From NCBI GenBank assembly GCA_047495785.1, contig JBLDXI010000003.1:3720001-3784000 (forward strand): DNA of 64,000 bases, written 5' to 3'. Source of the DNA: Lepidodermella squamata. Its lineage: Eukaryota > Gastrotricha. A program made the position numbers and the translations under genes. Below are positions 20,938 through 34,642 of the stretch, in pieces (within the stretch, counting starts at the first letter, position 1; the number at the start of each line of letters is the position of its first letter). The notes beneath the pieces are model-generated. The model did not search any database and was not told the origin of the DNA. It saw only the letters and a program-made list of their open reading frames with translations.

Positions 20938-23900
20938 TTAGTGTTCGTCTATACTTTCGGAGCGCTTAGCAGTGAATTGTTTTTTTCGCTGCCTCACCTT
21001 TTGGGCGTCTTCATCGCTTTCGTCGACCATGGCGTAGTTGCTTGCTTTCGGCCGTCTAAACGCGACGAAACGAGTAGTGACCGCATGCCATTGCGCTCGA
21101 GCTGCAGGGCTTCGAAATTCGGTAGCACTTTGGTGATGGGACGATTTTTCATCAAAAGAAGCACGGCTATCCTCTCCACCGCTTTCGTTGTCCCGATCAT
21201 GCCCAGCGCCGTCATTGAATAATTCATTCTCCATTTTTAGCAGAATCGCTTTCAGGACGTCCTGCTGGGTTTCAAACTTCGATCCTAAGCCGGTCAAATG
21301 GCGAGACTGCATCGTGAGCTCTTCCAGCAGATAGGCGAAATCCGTTTTACTCTCATCACCCTCGGGATCTCCATCTGCATCTCCACTCCCACTATTTTTC
21401 AGTGACGATTTGATTTTCTAGGGAAATCAGGAACTTATGTATCGAAATGACATCGAAAATTCGAACTTACCTCCAAAAATTTGAACCCAGATCTGTTAGG
21501 ATAGAACTTCCACTCATCGAACAAACGCCTGATTAGGAAAGATCTCGGAAGGATCCTCTCCATTCCTGTGAAGAAATCAACTTGCATCGCTAGCCGCTTC
21601 AAGCGAGCATTCTTCTGGACTGACTCAATGTTACCGACGGCAAGACCGACAAGAAGATTTGTCAACAAAATAGGGATCAAAACGATGAAAATGACATAGA
21701 ATATATAGGCCAAGGCTGGGTATAGAAGCTCTCGCTCTCCATTGATAGTCGGGCTGATGAGATTGACGTAATTCAACTCTCCCAGCATCATGGCCATTGT
21801 TGCGATGATTGAGACAAACGGGTCGTTGAATTCAATCGTAGGGCCATCGGTCGCTCGAAATACGACAGAAAGTGTCAGAGCAAATGCAATGAGAATAAAA
21901 CTGAAAACGACTAGAACTCGAATGACAGTTTTGAAAATCTCCACGAACATCACAATGTAGATACCAAAGAAATCAAATCTTTTGAGTAAAAGAGAAAAGC
22001 TTAGAGCGAAAGTTATTCGTGGCGATTCTCACCTTTGAAGGTACAGTAATAGGTTCACCCAACCAAGGAACAAGCAGATCACGCTTGAGATGAACTGGAG
22101 GTCATATTGCTCCATTTGTATGAAAGAAGGGATCGTCATGCAGTACGTTGCCACGTACAGTATTGCCTCAATCCAATGCGTGAAGTCGAAGAAGAAGGCT
22201 ACCTTTTGCTGGGCTAAAGAAAATAGCTGCATTCCAGAATTTACAAGACAGAATATCGCAACTAAGGCCATTCGAATGACAAGCGACTGTTCAATCAATT
22301 CTCGATTTTCCTTTAAAAGACGCAGGGCTATGATTCTAGGCAAGACTTAGGACAGAATTCACTCACGTATTTGACCGGAAAATGTAGCGCTGTCTCGTTG
22401 CTGTCTTCATTAAAATGGCTTGTGGACTCCGAAATGTTGGAGAAGTTGTGAAAAGTAGCATTCCACGATGTCGGTTGATCCTCTTTGGGTTTGCAGTCTA
22501 TGCATTTGATGTTTGCAATAATGTCGTCAACGTCGTAAGCCACCGAAGTCAATAGAGCCAAAAATAGGAAATAGAGAGCTGAAGTGAAGCAATTTAGGAA
22601 CCGAGTAAGTATCAAAGAATTCTTTACCAACCTATTCTGAAATTATACACAAGCGCTCCGTATCCGACCCATTTACGCTGAAGAAAGTTCACGCAAAGGG
22701 GATGCGAAAGGCAGTCAACTCGGTTATACTTCACCATCATCTGATACGAAGATGTCAGCCTGAAATTAGTAAATGGTTGCAACAACTTACATTCAGAGGT
22801 AACAGCGGCGTTATTTTGAGATCCTTGGTTGCCTGGGCGGATTCGATCAAATGCTCAGGAGTCTTCAAGTATCGGAAATCGTAACGCATGTAGAAGTCTC
22901 GACTTTTCTTGTTAGTCGCTGCGAACGTGATACATTTATCCAGAAAAAGGATGCAGATTTTCGGCAAATGCTGGATCAAACCAAGCAGTGGTGATCCCAT
23001 CGTGCTGCGAAGTTGCATCGCCTCTTCGCATCTCGCGTGTCGAATCACTGCGGCTGCAACGTCTGTTCGAAAATGCAGTATTGCGAGATCGAGAAAAGTA
23101 TGGCCGTCAGAGTTATAGTCAAGAGTCGCCTCAGCGGTGAGGAGATAATCGACAATTAAGGCATGGCCGTTTTGCGACGCAAGGTGTAGGGCAGTATTGC
23201 CAGCCTTATTCGTAGTATTCAGAAGGTGAGGAGCTAAACCAACCAAAAGCATCACAGATTCGTGATTTCCATACTCCGCAGCTAAAAAAAATCCGATCAA
23301 AATAGCTTCAGTGATTACTATTAGTCAATTTACCCATGTGAAGCGCCGTGTTTTGCTGGAAATCTTTGCTCATCTGAGCACCTTTTCGCACTAGTAGAGC
23401 AATCACTTTATAATGGCCGTACATAGAGGCAACGAGAAGAGGGGTCCTGCCTTCTCCATCAACCTCATTGATCAACAGAGCCCCCTGTTCGCTGTTCAAC
23501 AAGTTTTTCGCGGTTTGAAGCTTGCCATGCCTAGCAGCGAAGTGAAGAGGTGATTGCTTCTCATTGTCTTTCAACGTAACAGTCGCCCCAAGCTCCAGTA
23601 GACTTCTGACTGTTGATAGTTGCCCGGCTTTACTAGCGTAGTGGATTGGCGAGCACCCAAAATCGTCGCGTTCGTTCAGAAGTTGCTTTAAAGTCTTGAC
23701 GCTACTCAGCTCAAGTTCCCTTACTTTCACTCCATTCATGATTGCAAGATGAAGAAAGTTCCTATTATCCTTATCTCGTAGGGTGGTATTAGCTCTTCTG
23801 CGTAACAGGCAGTTGATTGTTTTGACCGCGCCCTTCGAAGCAGCAAGGATCAGCGGGGTCCGCCTCTCGCTGTCCTGAACATTCAAAGCGGCGCCCGATT

Positions 23901-25138
23901 CAATAAGGAATAGAACTGCATCGACGTGGTTGAACCCGGCCGCTTTGTGAAGCGGGGTCTGATCTAAGATGTCGCGGCTACCAATGCTTGTCTCCACCTT
24001 ATCCGGGCAAGCCAGGAACATTGCTTTGATGATGTCAACACTGCCCTTGGACGCAGCATAATGAACAGCGGTTTGCTTGTCTTCGATGTGATGAGCATTG
24101 ATGTCGGCCCCAGCTTTCAGACAAACCATTACGGATTTTAGGTCACCACTGTTGACAGCGCTGTGTAGAGGTAAGTTATTTTCGCCGTCAATGGTGTGGA
24201 TCAATGTTTCTCCGCTGATATCTTTCTGCGCCGCTGCAAATATATCGTAAACGGGTGAGATTCATCAACTTCAAGAATTTCTACTAACCGTATTCGATGA
24301 GGACATCGACGACTTTTGCCGATCCATTTCTAACAGCGGCATGAATCGATGAATAACCAATGTCGTTATTTCTGAACATATCAGCCCCCTCTTGCAACTA
24401 CAAACATCAACATTTCGACCCAATGCTCAGTTTTTAGTCGTAACTTACCAAATATCTTGCGATTTCTGGCATATCACCAGCACAGGCATACTGCAATGGA
24501 GTGAAACCGAAATCTCCAGGCAGCTCGAGAGACTCGCGGTCCAATTCAATGATGATCTGAACAATCGCAAGTTTGTTGGTCAGAACTGCTGCATGTATAG
24601 CAGCCGATGAGTTGTTATTGCGAATTTTAGTCTCAGCGTTGTGTTTGATGAGCCATTCAACCGCATTAGCATGGCCCCGATCGATGGCACATAGCAGCGG
24701 GGTGTTGCCAATCTTATCGCGAAAATTCATGTCAAAGTAAGGCGACCCATTGTAAGTGAACAAAAAGTCAAGAACTGGCATTCGAGCCCAAACCGCGGCG
24801 TGGTGGAACACGTTTTGACCTCGTATGTCGCGAACAGCCAGTCGTTCTTCGTCTTCACTGAGCAGACGCTGAACTTCCTCCAGGTTGCCTTGTGCCGCGA
24901 CTTTGAGAATGTAGTAAGGAGATTCGTCGTAATGGCAAACAGTCTTCTCCTTATGGCCGACATCGCTCTGTTCGTCCAATTGCGATTGGTTAAGATGGAC
25001 GCCGTCGCGACTTGAAAATTCCCCATTTCTCTCTGGGTCATCGGCAGTCGTCACAGTGATTTCTGCATCGGATGACTTTTTCCCGAATAAGCAGGATAGA
25101 AATCCTGGTTTTTTCGCAGCCATATCAAGATTGTTCAA
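20938..25138 (-). CDS. TRPA-like ankyrin cation channel 1
   Basis: Exons (minus): 25138-24449, 24397-24289, 24233-23334, 23281-22791, 22740-22632, 22578-22367, 22310-22033, 21978-21471, 21417-20938; 1258 residues in phase. Many ankyrin repeats (about 14-16) from about 70 to 650. Membrane part from about 768: TM1 (ALYFLFLALLTSVAYDV), a loop with several N-glycosylation sites, TM2-TM4, TM5 (IRVLVVFSFILIAFALTLSV), pore MMLGELNY and TM6 (FIVLIPILLTNLLVGLAVG). The pore and the following NIESVQKNARLKRLAMQV match the TRPA1 signature. The tail carries coiled-coil-like sequence and the motif RAQWHAV shared by all four paralogues. TRPA channels are non-selective cation channels opened by temperature or reactive chemicals; stimulus here unknown. 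Confidence 0.93.
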
Positions 25139-25256
25139 AAAATACTAGTACAAATTGAAAAAATGAATTATTTTTACATCTCAAAATTTAATGGACATTG
25201 ATTTCTGTGCGAAGTGCTTTGATCTTAGTAACATAGGTTTAATTTGTCGGTGCAAT

Positions 25257-28200
25257 TTACAAGACCTGTGCGAAGGCTGAGACAACTGGAGCACTCGTGT
25301 CATTTTCTTGTCCATTATCCTCTTCATCTTGAGTGAGCCAAATATTCGTCATTGGCTTGCGCATATTGGCCAAGCGCTTGTTAATTGCATGCCAATGAGC
25401 TTCGGATTTCGCTGACCTAAAAATCGAGGATTCATCCGTTGCGCGTCCTCGTTTCTTTCCGCGATTGGCTTCGTTCTCATCAGCTGAATCCATCTCACGC
25501 TCGACCTGCTTTTTGCTGCTGAGGAGAATGTCGAGTTTCCTTTGAATCATTTTAACCATCTCACGATGCAGATCGAATCTTGCGTTTAGTTCCGCAATTC
25601 TTCGTCCGAGCAATGCCAATTCTTGTTGGATGAAATGCATTTGCTCTGAATCTTTGTCGAAAATATGGTCGTCTGCAGATCCAAGGGATCCACTGAGATG
25701 AAACCCGGCCAGCTTCTTCAGCTTGCTCCATAACCCTTTGTCCTTGTGATTAGGGTAGTATCTGAATTCGCTCAGTTCTCTCCTTAGCAAGAAAGAGTTC
25801 GGTAGCCTTTGCTCAAGGTCGGTAAAGTACAGGACTTGAGTTGCCAAGCGCTGGAGCTTCGCGTTCTTCTGCACAGACTCGATGTTGCCAACTGGAAATC
25901 GCATTCTTTAACATTTCATTAATAAACATCTCATATCCTCACCTGCCAAACCAATCAAAGCATTTTTAACCAGAATTCCAATCAAAACGAGAAACAAGAC
26001 GTAAATTAAATATGTGAAATCCTTAAAATACGGCACGTGTTTCAGCTCTCCCTTGAAGCTGGGTTTGATGTAATCCGGAAAATTAACGTCTCCCCACATC
26101 ATCGGCAGAAGGGCAAATAGCGACTCTTGCGGCGTATGGAAATCGGCAATGTGACCGGTTGGCGTTCCGAAAGCCAGGGAAAATGTCAATGCAAAGGCGA
26201 TCAGGACAATCGAGTAAATGAAAAGTACGCGGATTAAAGTTTTAAAGATTTCTCGAAACATGATAATGTAAAGACCGAAAAAGTTGAACCTGGGAAAGAT
26301 ATTTTAAAATTTGTCAAGACAGCAGAAGCTCATAATACGAACCTTTGCATGAGGAATAGGAGGTTAAACCAGCCTAAAAATATTGCTAATGCGCTGGCAA
26401 TATACTGGGCATCGGTCGCATCTGTTTCGGTGTAAATCGGTATGGAGAACACCAAAATCGATGTGTAATAGGTTAGGTCGATCAAATTCTTATCGGTAAT
26501 AAAAAGGCAGTCAACATAGGGAAGTTACCTGAGAAATGTGAGTTACCATGATATCGAAAAAATATGTGATCTTCTGTTGAAAAATGAGAAGCACGTGCAA
26601 AAAGATGTTGATTACGCTAAATGCTGTAACGATGATCAGTCTAATGAGAAGTCCGTTTTTGAGGAGATCCTTCAAAAATATACACAATTTCATCAGGATT
26701 GTGTTATCTATTTGTGCTAACCAAAGTGTACGACTCTGCCGTGCTGTTCTTTTTCGCCTGGATCGAGTCCTTCAAGGCGTGGACAGAGTCCGCATAATCC
26801 TTCGTTCCGTCATATGCAAGCCAGTTGACCAATAACAGCGATACAACAAATATAATGAGTTTTGAATTGTAGACGAGGGAGCCAAACGAATTCCTGCAAT
26901 AGATCATGATCAGTCCTATAAATCAGATATGTTTGCTCTACCGAACCATTTTTGATTGAGAAAGGTGACGCACAGCGGGTGGGCCAAACAGTTTACACGG
27001 TTGTAGCGAACCATCATCTGGTATATTAAATTTTCAGTAGCCAATTCGAAAATTTAGGGGAACTTACGGTTAAAGGCCAGAGCGGAACAACTTTGCAAGC
27101 TTTTTCGATCTTCTTCCCTATCAAATCTGGAGGGGTCTGAAGATAGCTGAAGTCGTAGCGCATATGATAGTAGTAGCTTTTGCGATTTTCCTCGGAATAC
27201 TGCATGCATTTGTCCAAAAACACGACGCCCATAGCAGGGAGGTGCATGATAAGACCAATCAACGGCATCCCGAAAATACTAGGCTGTTGCATAACCTCCT
27301 CCCAGCGTTTGTGTCGCATGATGGCTCCTAAGATATCAGTATGACTTTTCTCCACTGCTAAATCAAAAAATGACGCTCCGTCGTTATTCCCATGCAACTC
27401 GGCATCATTTGTCAACAAATAGTCAACCACGAGGGGATGGTTGTTCAGTGCAGCGAGATGAAGAGCGGTGTTTCCAAGCTGATTACGCTGATTCATCGAA
27501 TTGGGAGCCAGGGTTAGCAGTAGCATGACAGCTTCAAAGTTGCCATACTCTGCCGCTAGAGTTTTTCAATCAACAGATTTACACTCAAATTATGGAAAGG
27601 ATTAAAGTTACCAAGGTGTAAAGGGGTGTTCAGTTCGTAATCTTTTGTCAGCTGACCACCTGCCCGGAACAGCATGTTGATTATGTCGGCATAGCCATAC
27701 GTCGCGGCAAAATGAATCTGAAACCGCTTTTGTACAATTTAGAAGGAGGGATTAGTGTTTCAAACTTACGGCATTTCTTCCAACACTGTCTGTTGATGAT
27801 AACAGAGCTTGGTCCGAATAGACAAGCATTTTCGAAGCGTAAAACCGTCCATATCTGGCGGCTGTATGCAATGGTGTCTGAAAACCAATAGGTTATCACA
27901 GCAAAATATCAATGAGGTAAAAATCACTTGAAATTCTTTGTCTTTGACCAAAAAGTCGCAATCAAACTTTAGTAGGACTCTCAGGTTTGTCAAATGACCG
28001 GCTTTACAGGCGTAATGAACTGGCGTGCAGCCGTAATCATCCTGCTCGCTGATTAGCTCATCGAAATTCGGAATATATTCGATATTAATAGCAGTCAGCT
28101 TCATGCCATTGATGACGGCAAGATGTAGGAAATTCCGCTCGTCTTTATCTCTCATGGTAACATCCGCTTTGCTTTTGAGAAGATAATTCACAACTTTAAG

Positions 28201-29774
28201 CGCATTTTTCGACGCGGCTGATATCAACGGAGTTCGATTTTCGCTATCTATTGCATCAATATCTGAACCCATAGCCAAAAGATACGAAACTGCATCCAAT
28301 TGGTTGAATGTTGCTAAAGAGTTTGAAATTAAGAATGGCCTAGCATTTCAAACTCACGCTTACCAGCTTTATGCAGTGGGGTTTGCTCTAGAATGTCCCG
28401 TTGAGAAACACATAGGCTAACTTTCTCCGGCTGGGCCTCGAACATAGCCCTCAACAAATTAAGGGCGCCTTTTGTGGCCGCGTAATGAATCGCAGTTTGA
28501 TTGTCTTCAGTGTGAAGGGCTGAGATATCCGCGCCGGCTCTCAGGCAAACGCTCACAGCGGTTAAATCGCCCGAGTTGACAGCCCCATGCAGTGGAAAGT
28601 TACTGTCCTTGTCAAGCGTATGAATCAAGTCTTTTTCCGTCATTCCTAGATATTTCCCTGTAATTAAATAAAAGATGAAAGAGCTTGCCAAAAATTACCA
28701 AAGAAAGATTACCAAATTCAAAGAGGACTTCAACGATATTAGCACAGCCATATCGTGTTGCGCAATGGATAGCGCAATAGCCAAGATCGCAGTAATACAT
28801 CAGATCAGCGCCTTGCTCGAGCTATAGGAAGTCTTTAACTCAAATTATCCTAAAGTCTAGTAAACAAACCAGGTATCTAGCAATATCCGGTCTGTCATGT
28901 TTGCAAGCGTAGAGGAGAGGAGTGAATCCCAGATCACCTGGGTAGTGAATGATTTCCGGATCAACCTTCGACATAATCTGTAGTTCAGTGATTTTAGAAC
29001 AATTCCAAATACCGGGTAAAGGATTACCTTCAGCCAATTCAAATTGCCATTTTCGACGGCGACGTGGATCGGTGCTTGATTTAATACATTTTTCACTCTC
29101 ATGTTCGCCCCATGGGAGAGGAGCCATTCCAAGGCAGTCACATGTTCACCTTCAACCGCGTGATGCATCGGGGTATTTCCAAGTTTGTCCTGATCATTCA
29201 AATCAACAATGTCGATGTCAACGAAATTGAATAAGAAATCCAGAACATTCAAATGTGATCCATGTGCTGCGTGATGAATAACATTCTGGCCGCGAAAATC
29301 TTGAACAAGAAGAGTTGATAGGTCCTTTTTGACCAATTTCGTCACCTCTTCAAGATTCCCTTGCCCTGCCATTCTTAGAATTAACGTAGGCCCGTCGTCC
29401 TTTTTAACATGCGGTAATCTGACTGCCGGAAATGCTTTTGAGAGCCTTTTACCAGTCGGGAAGTCGACTGATTCTCTGAACTGTACAGACGATCGCCGCG
29501 AATGCCTGTCAACCTCTGTGCTGACTGATGGTCTTTGGCTTGACTGAACTGAAGCAGTTCGCTGTTCATCTTCGTCGTACTCCTCGAGAAATACCAACGA
29601 CTGTCCTGCGTCAAGAACTTGTGCGATTCTGTGGCGTAGCGACGATTTTTTACGCTTCTGTTCATGGAAAATGGACTCGAGGCTTGACAGTAGTCCATGG
29701 TCGACTTGGGGATGATGCGAGGGACCTGAAAAACTGTTCCGGGGTGTCCTCGTGCCTGCTTCTGGACTGTTCAT
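25257..29774 (-). CDS. TRPA-like ankyrin cation channel 2
   Basis: Exons (minus): 29774-29028, 28977-28870, 28821-28713, 28657-28364, 28313-27928, 27877-27770, 27717-27612, 27555-27068, 27017-26947, 26893-26722, 26669-26547, 26488-26343, 26289-25943, 25891-25257; 1279 residues. It has the most introns of the four paralogues: the ankyrin region that is one 1485-nt exon in gene 3 is split into six exons here. N-terminus Ser/Arg-rich; ankyrin repeats from about 130 to 700; six membrane segments; pore MMWGDVNF; post-TM6 VGNIESVQKNAKLQRLATQV. The tail has a clear coiled coil (QQELALLGRRIAELNARFD) and EAHWHAI. Only 118 bp separates its stop from the start of channel 1. Confidence 0.92.
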
Positions 29775-30792
29775 TTTTGCGAATAATCAGGCAAACATCG
29801 AAAGAAACATGCATCAAAATTTGTAATGAAATAATTATCATCAATCCTTAAATCCGACCTTACGAGTGCCCGGTAAGTGCGGATTCAATCATGTGTTTTC
29901 GAGGAATCGTGCTCGATTTCGCTTTCTCGTCTCGCCCTCTTAGAAGGTAATTTGAATCGATCGACAGTAATTAAATAACGATACGCGATGTGTGACCCTT
30001 GATACGAAAATGAACTAGAGATGGAAAATAACCGCGCCGAATCGTAAGATTTGGTTTCTCGATCCTCTTATAATGAATTATTTCAAATCACGTGAAGCCT
30101 ATGTTTTTTGGAATCGGGCAAATTTATTTGTTGAAGGTGATCAAGCATCGTTTTAAACTTCAGGTTTGTTGACTTGACAAAGCTATGCTTGATAACCTTC
30201 AAAAAATAAATTGGCCCGCGTATTAATATAATTACAAAGTTAGCACGTATCTCCCAACTGATTTCGTTTGATGAGCCCATGCGAGTCATTCGTCAGAATA
30301 ATTAGTCAGGACATTGATTAGTGAAATGTCAACTCAGCCCAATTGAGAAGCACCTCATTGAGACGGGATGGATTCAATTAACCTTGATTTACCCACGGAA
30401 GTTTGTCTTTTGTCCGAAGTCGAACACTAAGTCATTTTATGAACAATCACCGCTATCGCAGAATAAGTCCGATTGAGGCATGCCCTTACTCTTTACGAAA
30501 ATGTGCCAGTGGCAGATGGAAAGTGGAAGCAAAAGCCGCGTGATTTTCAGCGTAATAAAGATTAAAACTATTGAATGCCGTGAGATTCATGTAGTAAGGC
30601 TGAGCCAAATGACAACTCAGCAGAGTTTCCAGCTGATGCAATGATTTTTGCTGTTTCAGACATGTAAATCGCGTATGAGTACATACTCCCTTTTTATTAC
30701 TGGTCTACTTTAAGCTGCTCAAAACTGACATAAACAAGCTTGAAACAAGTTTCTCGGCGCCGCTCGCCGCTATAATAATATGACTTCTGCAG
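29775..30792. other. Intergenic, one hairpin repeat
   Basis: No gene seen. It contains the foldback at 30116-30217. Confidence 0.55.
30116..30217. repeat. Foldback hairpin
   Basis: Arms of about 33 bp: GGGCAAATTTATTTGTTGAA at 30116 onward pairs with TTCAAAAAATAAATTGGCCC near 30198-30217, and TGATCAAGCAT pairs with ATGCTTGATAA. The spacer is about 35 bp. Confidence 0.6.
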
Positions 30793-32180
30793 CTATTGAA
30801 AAATATTTCCCTGCAAGCCCGTTTCCTGATGGCTAGACCCAAGCTGGAGAAGACTTTTGTTCGAATCGCTGAGGCTCCGTCGTAGTGTATGAGGAGGGAA
30901 GCGCTCCAGCATTTGCTGACGCAGTTCCATGACCAAGTGATTTCTTCTCGCCAGAATAGGATGCGCTTCACAAATGGCGTTGAGCGAAATCATGAGCTTC
31001 GACCCAGTCTTTCTGAGACTCACGACTGCCTGCAACAAATAATCAAGTCGGCTCTGAGTTATGTCCGATTTTCCTGTTTTAGTGCAATAGGAAGTGAATT
31101 GAGAAGTTAGCTGCTCGAACACTCCAGCAAATGAACCATTTCGTGTATTGCCCCATTTTCCATCTATAATGGAGCGCAGTGGAAAGTGGAAAATGAATCC
31201 CATGGTTAAGAAGTGACATACAATTGTGAAAGTAGAGAAAAGCTAAAAGGAACACGAATTCAACTTTATCGAGGCCAAGCGATTGTAGCATTGAACGCAG
31301 CATTTGCGTCTCTTGCATTAGGAACTGGAAGAACAAGCTATTTTTCACGTTGACCAATAGGGATTGCCTTACCCTGACACCGGGGAAGTAGAATGACGTG
31401 ATCGCAAAATTGTGCTCATTCATCCCACCAAGAACTGTGTCGGTGCTATAGCAGTTTTCTGCGATAAGAATCGGGAAACAGCTACTGAGAAACAGCTCTT
31501 TCCGATCGTCAATGTGTGCCTCGTTGTAGCCTGGTATTGAAGAAAGAAGCTTTCGAACCATAGTCAGCTGAGGCACGAAATGATTGTCAGCAATCTCAAT
31601 GAGCACATCTTCCCGACTCTGATTGATGGTAAAGACGATTTGCTTCCGCAACTTTAGCTAAGGTGAAACGTAAAAAGGTCGAAGGGTTCGAATATTGACC
31701 TTGTTGGAGCTTACATTGTTAGCCGATTCGAGAAGCTGTTCGGCTGCAGCAGCGAATACTGTAGTTTGACAGGAGTTTTCAGCGCGATCTGTTTGCGTCT
31801 CGGGCATATTAGGGCTGATGGACCTTTTGTATTCAAGGCTTTCCCGCTCGTAGTAACGCGAATTCATGCCGATGTTAACGCATTTGGCAAACCGACAGGC
31901 CGAGCAGGAGAAACGCCACTTCTTGCCCGCCGAAGTGACGACTGTCTCGGTTTTAGCGACATCTAAGCAGTTTTGGCCGGGGGAGTTAGATGAGCATTTG
32001 AGCTTGCGGTTATTGGGTAATTGGCGAAGGTAGAACCGACGACAAGCTTCGCAGACCATCGCGTTGTTCCTCATCTTGCCCTCTGTTTCCACGCCACATA
32101 CCTGTGAATATGACTGCATGCACTATCGATATGGTATGATTAGGAAAACTCACCTGACATTCAGCTGATCCTAAATGCAT
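30793..32180 (-). CDS. Divergent nuclear receptor 1
   Basis: Exons (minus): 32180-32154, 32101-31715, 31657-31373, 31324-31222, 31163-30793; 390 residues. The first exon encodes only MHLGSAECQ and supplies the first zinc Cys. DNA-binding module: C-x2-C-x14-C-x2-C with P-box CEACRRFY in place of CEGCKGFF; second finger C-x8-C-x20-C-x2-C (canonical C-x5-C-x9-C-x2-C), ending CRFAKCVNIGMN, which matches the family's CRxxKCxxxGM. The helical C-terminal region (about 140-390) is taken as the ligand-binding domain but shows no clear ligand or AF-2 motif. Likely a nuclear transcription factor. First of four tandem paralogues. Confidence 0.82.
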
Positions 32181-32978
32181 TATAGCAAATTATTTGGATT
32201 TCGAGCGTCTGGTCCTCTCCACTTGAGGTGAATAGGAAACTATTCATAGCTTACGCAGGGAGCATTAAGTCAATTACACCACCATGTCATGTTCGATTTC
32301 AGGTGATCCGCCAGTTTCCGTTTGTCTGTAGAATAAAGTAAAAGAGAACATTCCGGGTCTAGTTATCGTAACGAACAGATGGACGCACAGTACTGAAGCT
32401 AGACTAATTTAATTTCTATCAGTTATCCCGATTATTCAGCAATGTATTGCAACGATCGCAATCTAATCCACGCAAGTATTTTTTGAACCCTTCTCATTAT
32501 ACATAATTTAATCTAATTTCGACACGGTGGCAGAGCATAGTGTTGCAATTAAGCAAAAACATAATTGCGAACCAATCTATAATATTTCAAAATTTGACAG
32601 CTACCAACAACCGTAGGTGCCATTTAATGAATCATTTTGACTAACAGTCCTAATTTTTGCGGCGGGAACCCAGTGGATCGCTATCTTTTTTATTCAATTT
32701 CGCTACGGTGGCTAAGGCTACAATAAAATAACCAAAGGACAAGCAATATCGATCCGTTCATTGTGGAACCACTAAGACTTCGAACTTGAGCGCGAGATTT
32801 CATATGCGTAGAATTCATCCTCTCTTGCGGAACTTTCGACATAATGATAGCACGAGGGAAAGACTCCATTCCAGTGAAATATTGTCGATATTAGGGCCGG
32901 TTGCTGTTTCTAATAGAGAAATGACAACCCCTTCTCAGATCTCTAGGACTTGGTACAAATTCAGGAACGCCATTTCTG

Positions 32979-33674
32979 TATTTCACCGCGGCAAGATATG
33001 AGTAGCGCAGCCGGAGTCACGTAAAATGCCGACACCGCCAATCGTATCGATTTGACATAGGCTGTATCCAGGCTGCGTTGCGAAAATGAGGATTAGAACA
33101 ATGTTCCTGAATAATCACGCTCTCACCATAGGCGAGCAAGTTTTAGTCGCATCGGTGCAGGCTTGCGCTGCGGCGACACACACGTTGGGTGATGCAGAAA
33201 CGCAGCTTGAACCTGAAGAGCGTGCTGGCGACGATGCTGGTACAGGGTACAGTAGGGCATGGCGTTGTTGTTGTTGTCGTTGTTGCTGCTACTGTCGTCG
33301 ATGATGGCGGGGAAGCGCTGCCATCTGGCAATATAGCCAGTAAAACAGCGCAATAAAGAATGAACATCCGCAAAATTAGCTTTTTCAAGAAAGGCAAAAA
33401 GAAGGGTATTTGAAGAATGGGCGAACGTGCGTTAACAATGAGTGATTGAATAAGTTGAATTCAATAACGTAGGTCGTAGGTTGTTGGGTAATTATCAGAC
33501 TTTCTCTTGAGGCCGGACAAAAAAGCGGCGTTTGACGATGTAGCGGGATGAGTATAACTGACTATAATCAATATCTGCTCACGGCTCGTGGCTTTGACGC
33601 AGGCCGCACACCACGACTACGACTTTTACATGACTCCGGCTGCGCTACTCATATCTTGCCGCGGCGAAACACAG
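32979..33674. repeat. Inverted repeat pair enclosing a small ORF
   Basis: The arm 32979-33030 (core GGCAAGATATGAGTAGCGCA) is repeated in reverse at 33621-33674 with few mismatches over about 50 bp. The enclosed 590 bp could be a MITE interior or captured sequence. Confidence 0.6.
33143..33397 (-). CDS. Possible small secreted Thr-rich protein (weak)
   Basis: 84-codon frame starting MPFLKKLILRMFILYCAVLL, which reads as a signal peptide, then a Thr run (TTTTTTT) encoded by an ACA/ACG repeat and several Cys. A second frame downstream encodes a Cys-rich stretch (CVSASPNVCVAAAQACTD), so splicing or a frameshift is possible, but I found no convincing intron. May be non-coding repeat. Confidence 0.25.
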   Translation of the reverse strand: MPFLKKLILRMFILYCAVLLAILPDGSASPPSSTTVAATTTTTTTPCPTVPCTSIVASTLFRFKLRFCITQRVCRRSASLHRCD

Positions 33675-33744
33675 TTCATCTAGGCGGCATGTTCAACAGG
33701 ATCCCCCACTAGGTGAAACAGTAAACAATGATACTCAAAACGAG

Positions 33745-33999
33745 TGGCTTTCGCCAACGAGCCATTCAGGGCGTCGTCGGCATATCGTGGGGTTGGCGAC
33801 AGAACGACTTGACTAAAATAGAAAAGCGTCAAACTATTTTTTGTATCTCGGCCAAGTCAGTCGTGTGACGGAAAACTGATCGCCAGTTTTTCTGTGCATC
33901 AACAGCATTACGCCATTTTCGTTTCGATTTTAGTCAAGTCGTTCTGTCGCCTACCCCGCGATATGCCAACGACGCCCTGAATGGCTCGTTGGCCAAAGC
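33745..33999. repeat. Foldback element, arms about 74 bp
   Basis: The left arm 33745-33819 (including GCCAACGAGCCATTCAGGGC) and right arm 33929-33999 are near-perfect reverse complements with a spacer of about 109 bp. No ORF. Confidence 0.75.
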
Positions 34000-34642
34000 C
34001 CCAATTTCATGGTGAAAACCCCAAAGTTGAGCTCAATTCCGGGCTCCCTCAGTTTCGAATAGCCCCCATCTACAGCAAAAGACAGTTGAGCTATGTGCTT
34101 TCGCGATTTTCAAAAATCTGTCTGTCTGTCACATTGGAATCTGCTATTTTCTAATTGGAGTGTCCTTTAGTAAAAAGTATTTTTATATCAGCGGCTTTAG
34201 ATGAATCTCTAAATATGAAGTTAGCAGGAACGTAGTACTAAGCAAAAAACTTTACGATCAAAACATCATTTACGGACGTTATCACGTGATTGCACTGCGA
34301 TGCTTTAAACGTAACGATAAAATGCAGACATGTGCTGCGTTGACAACTGCGTTAATGAATCAGGTGACAAATGAAGCGGAGAAGAATGTGGCAAAATTGG
34401 GCGCTTGTGGTTTGCCAAATTCCACAATGCCTCGACAAGCTAATGAATGGGAAAATCATCAAGGCCTTGACACACAGATAAATAAAGGATAAAACGGACA
34501 TTTTGTTGACAGGACTTCAGACTTCAGCTCTTTGGATATGCATAGGTTTATAGACGTTTCGTGCAGGCTTTACACCTCTTTGAGAAGCAAGCCAGGAGGT
34601 GGAACTTTGGGGAAGGGTGGAACACAGGTTTCTGGGATACAA

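Noticed and set aside
22328-22367. Extended reading of TRPA 1 exon 6/7 without the 56-bp intron
   Set aside because: The frame breaks; the intron 22366-22311 restores phase and has the usual size.
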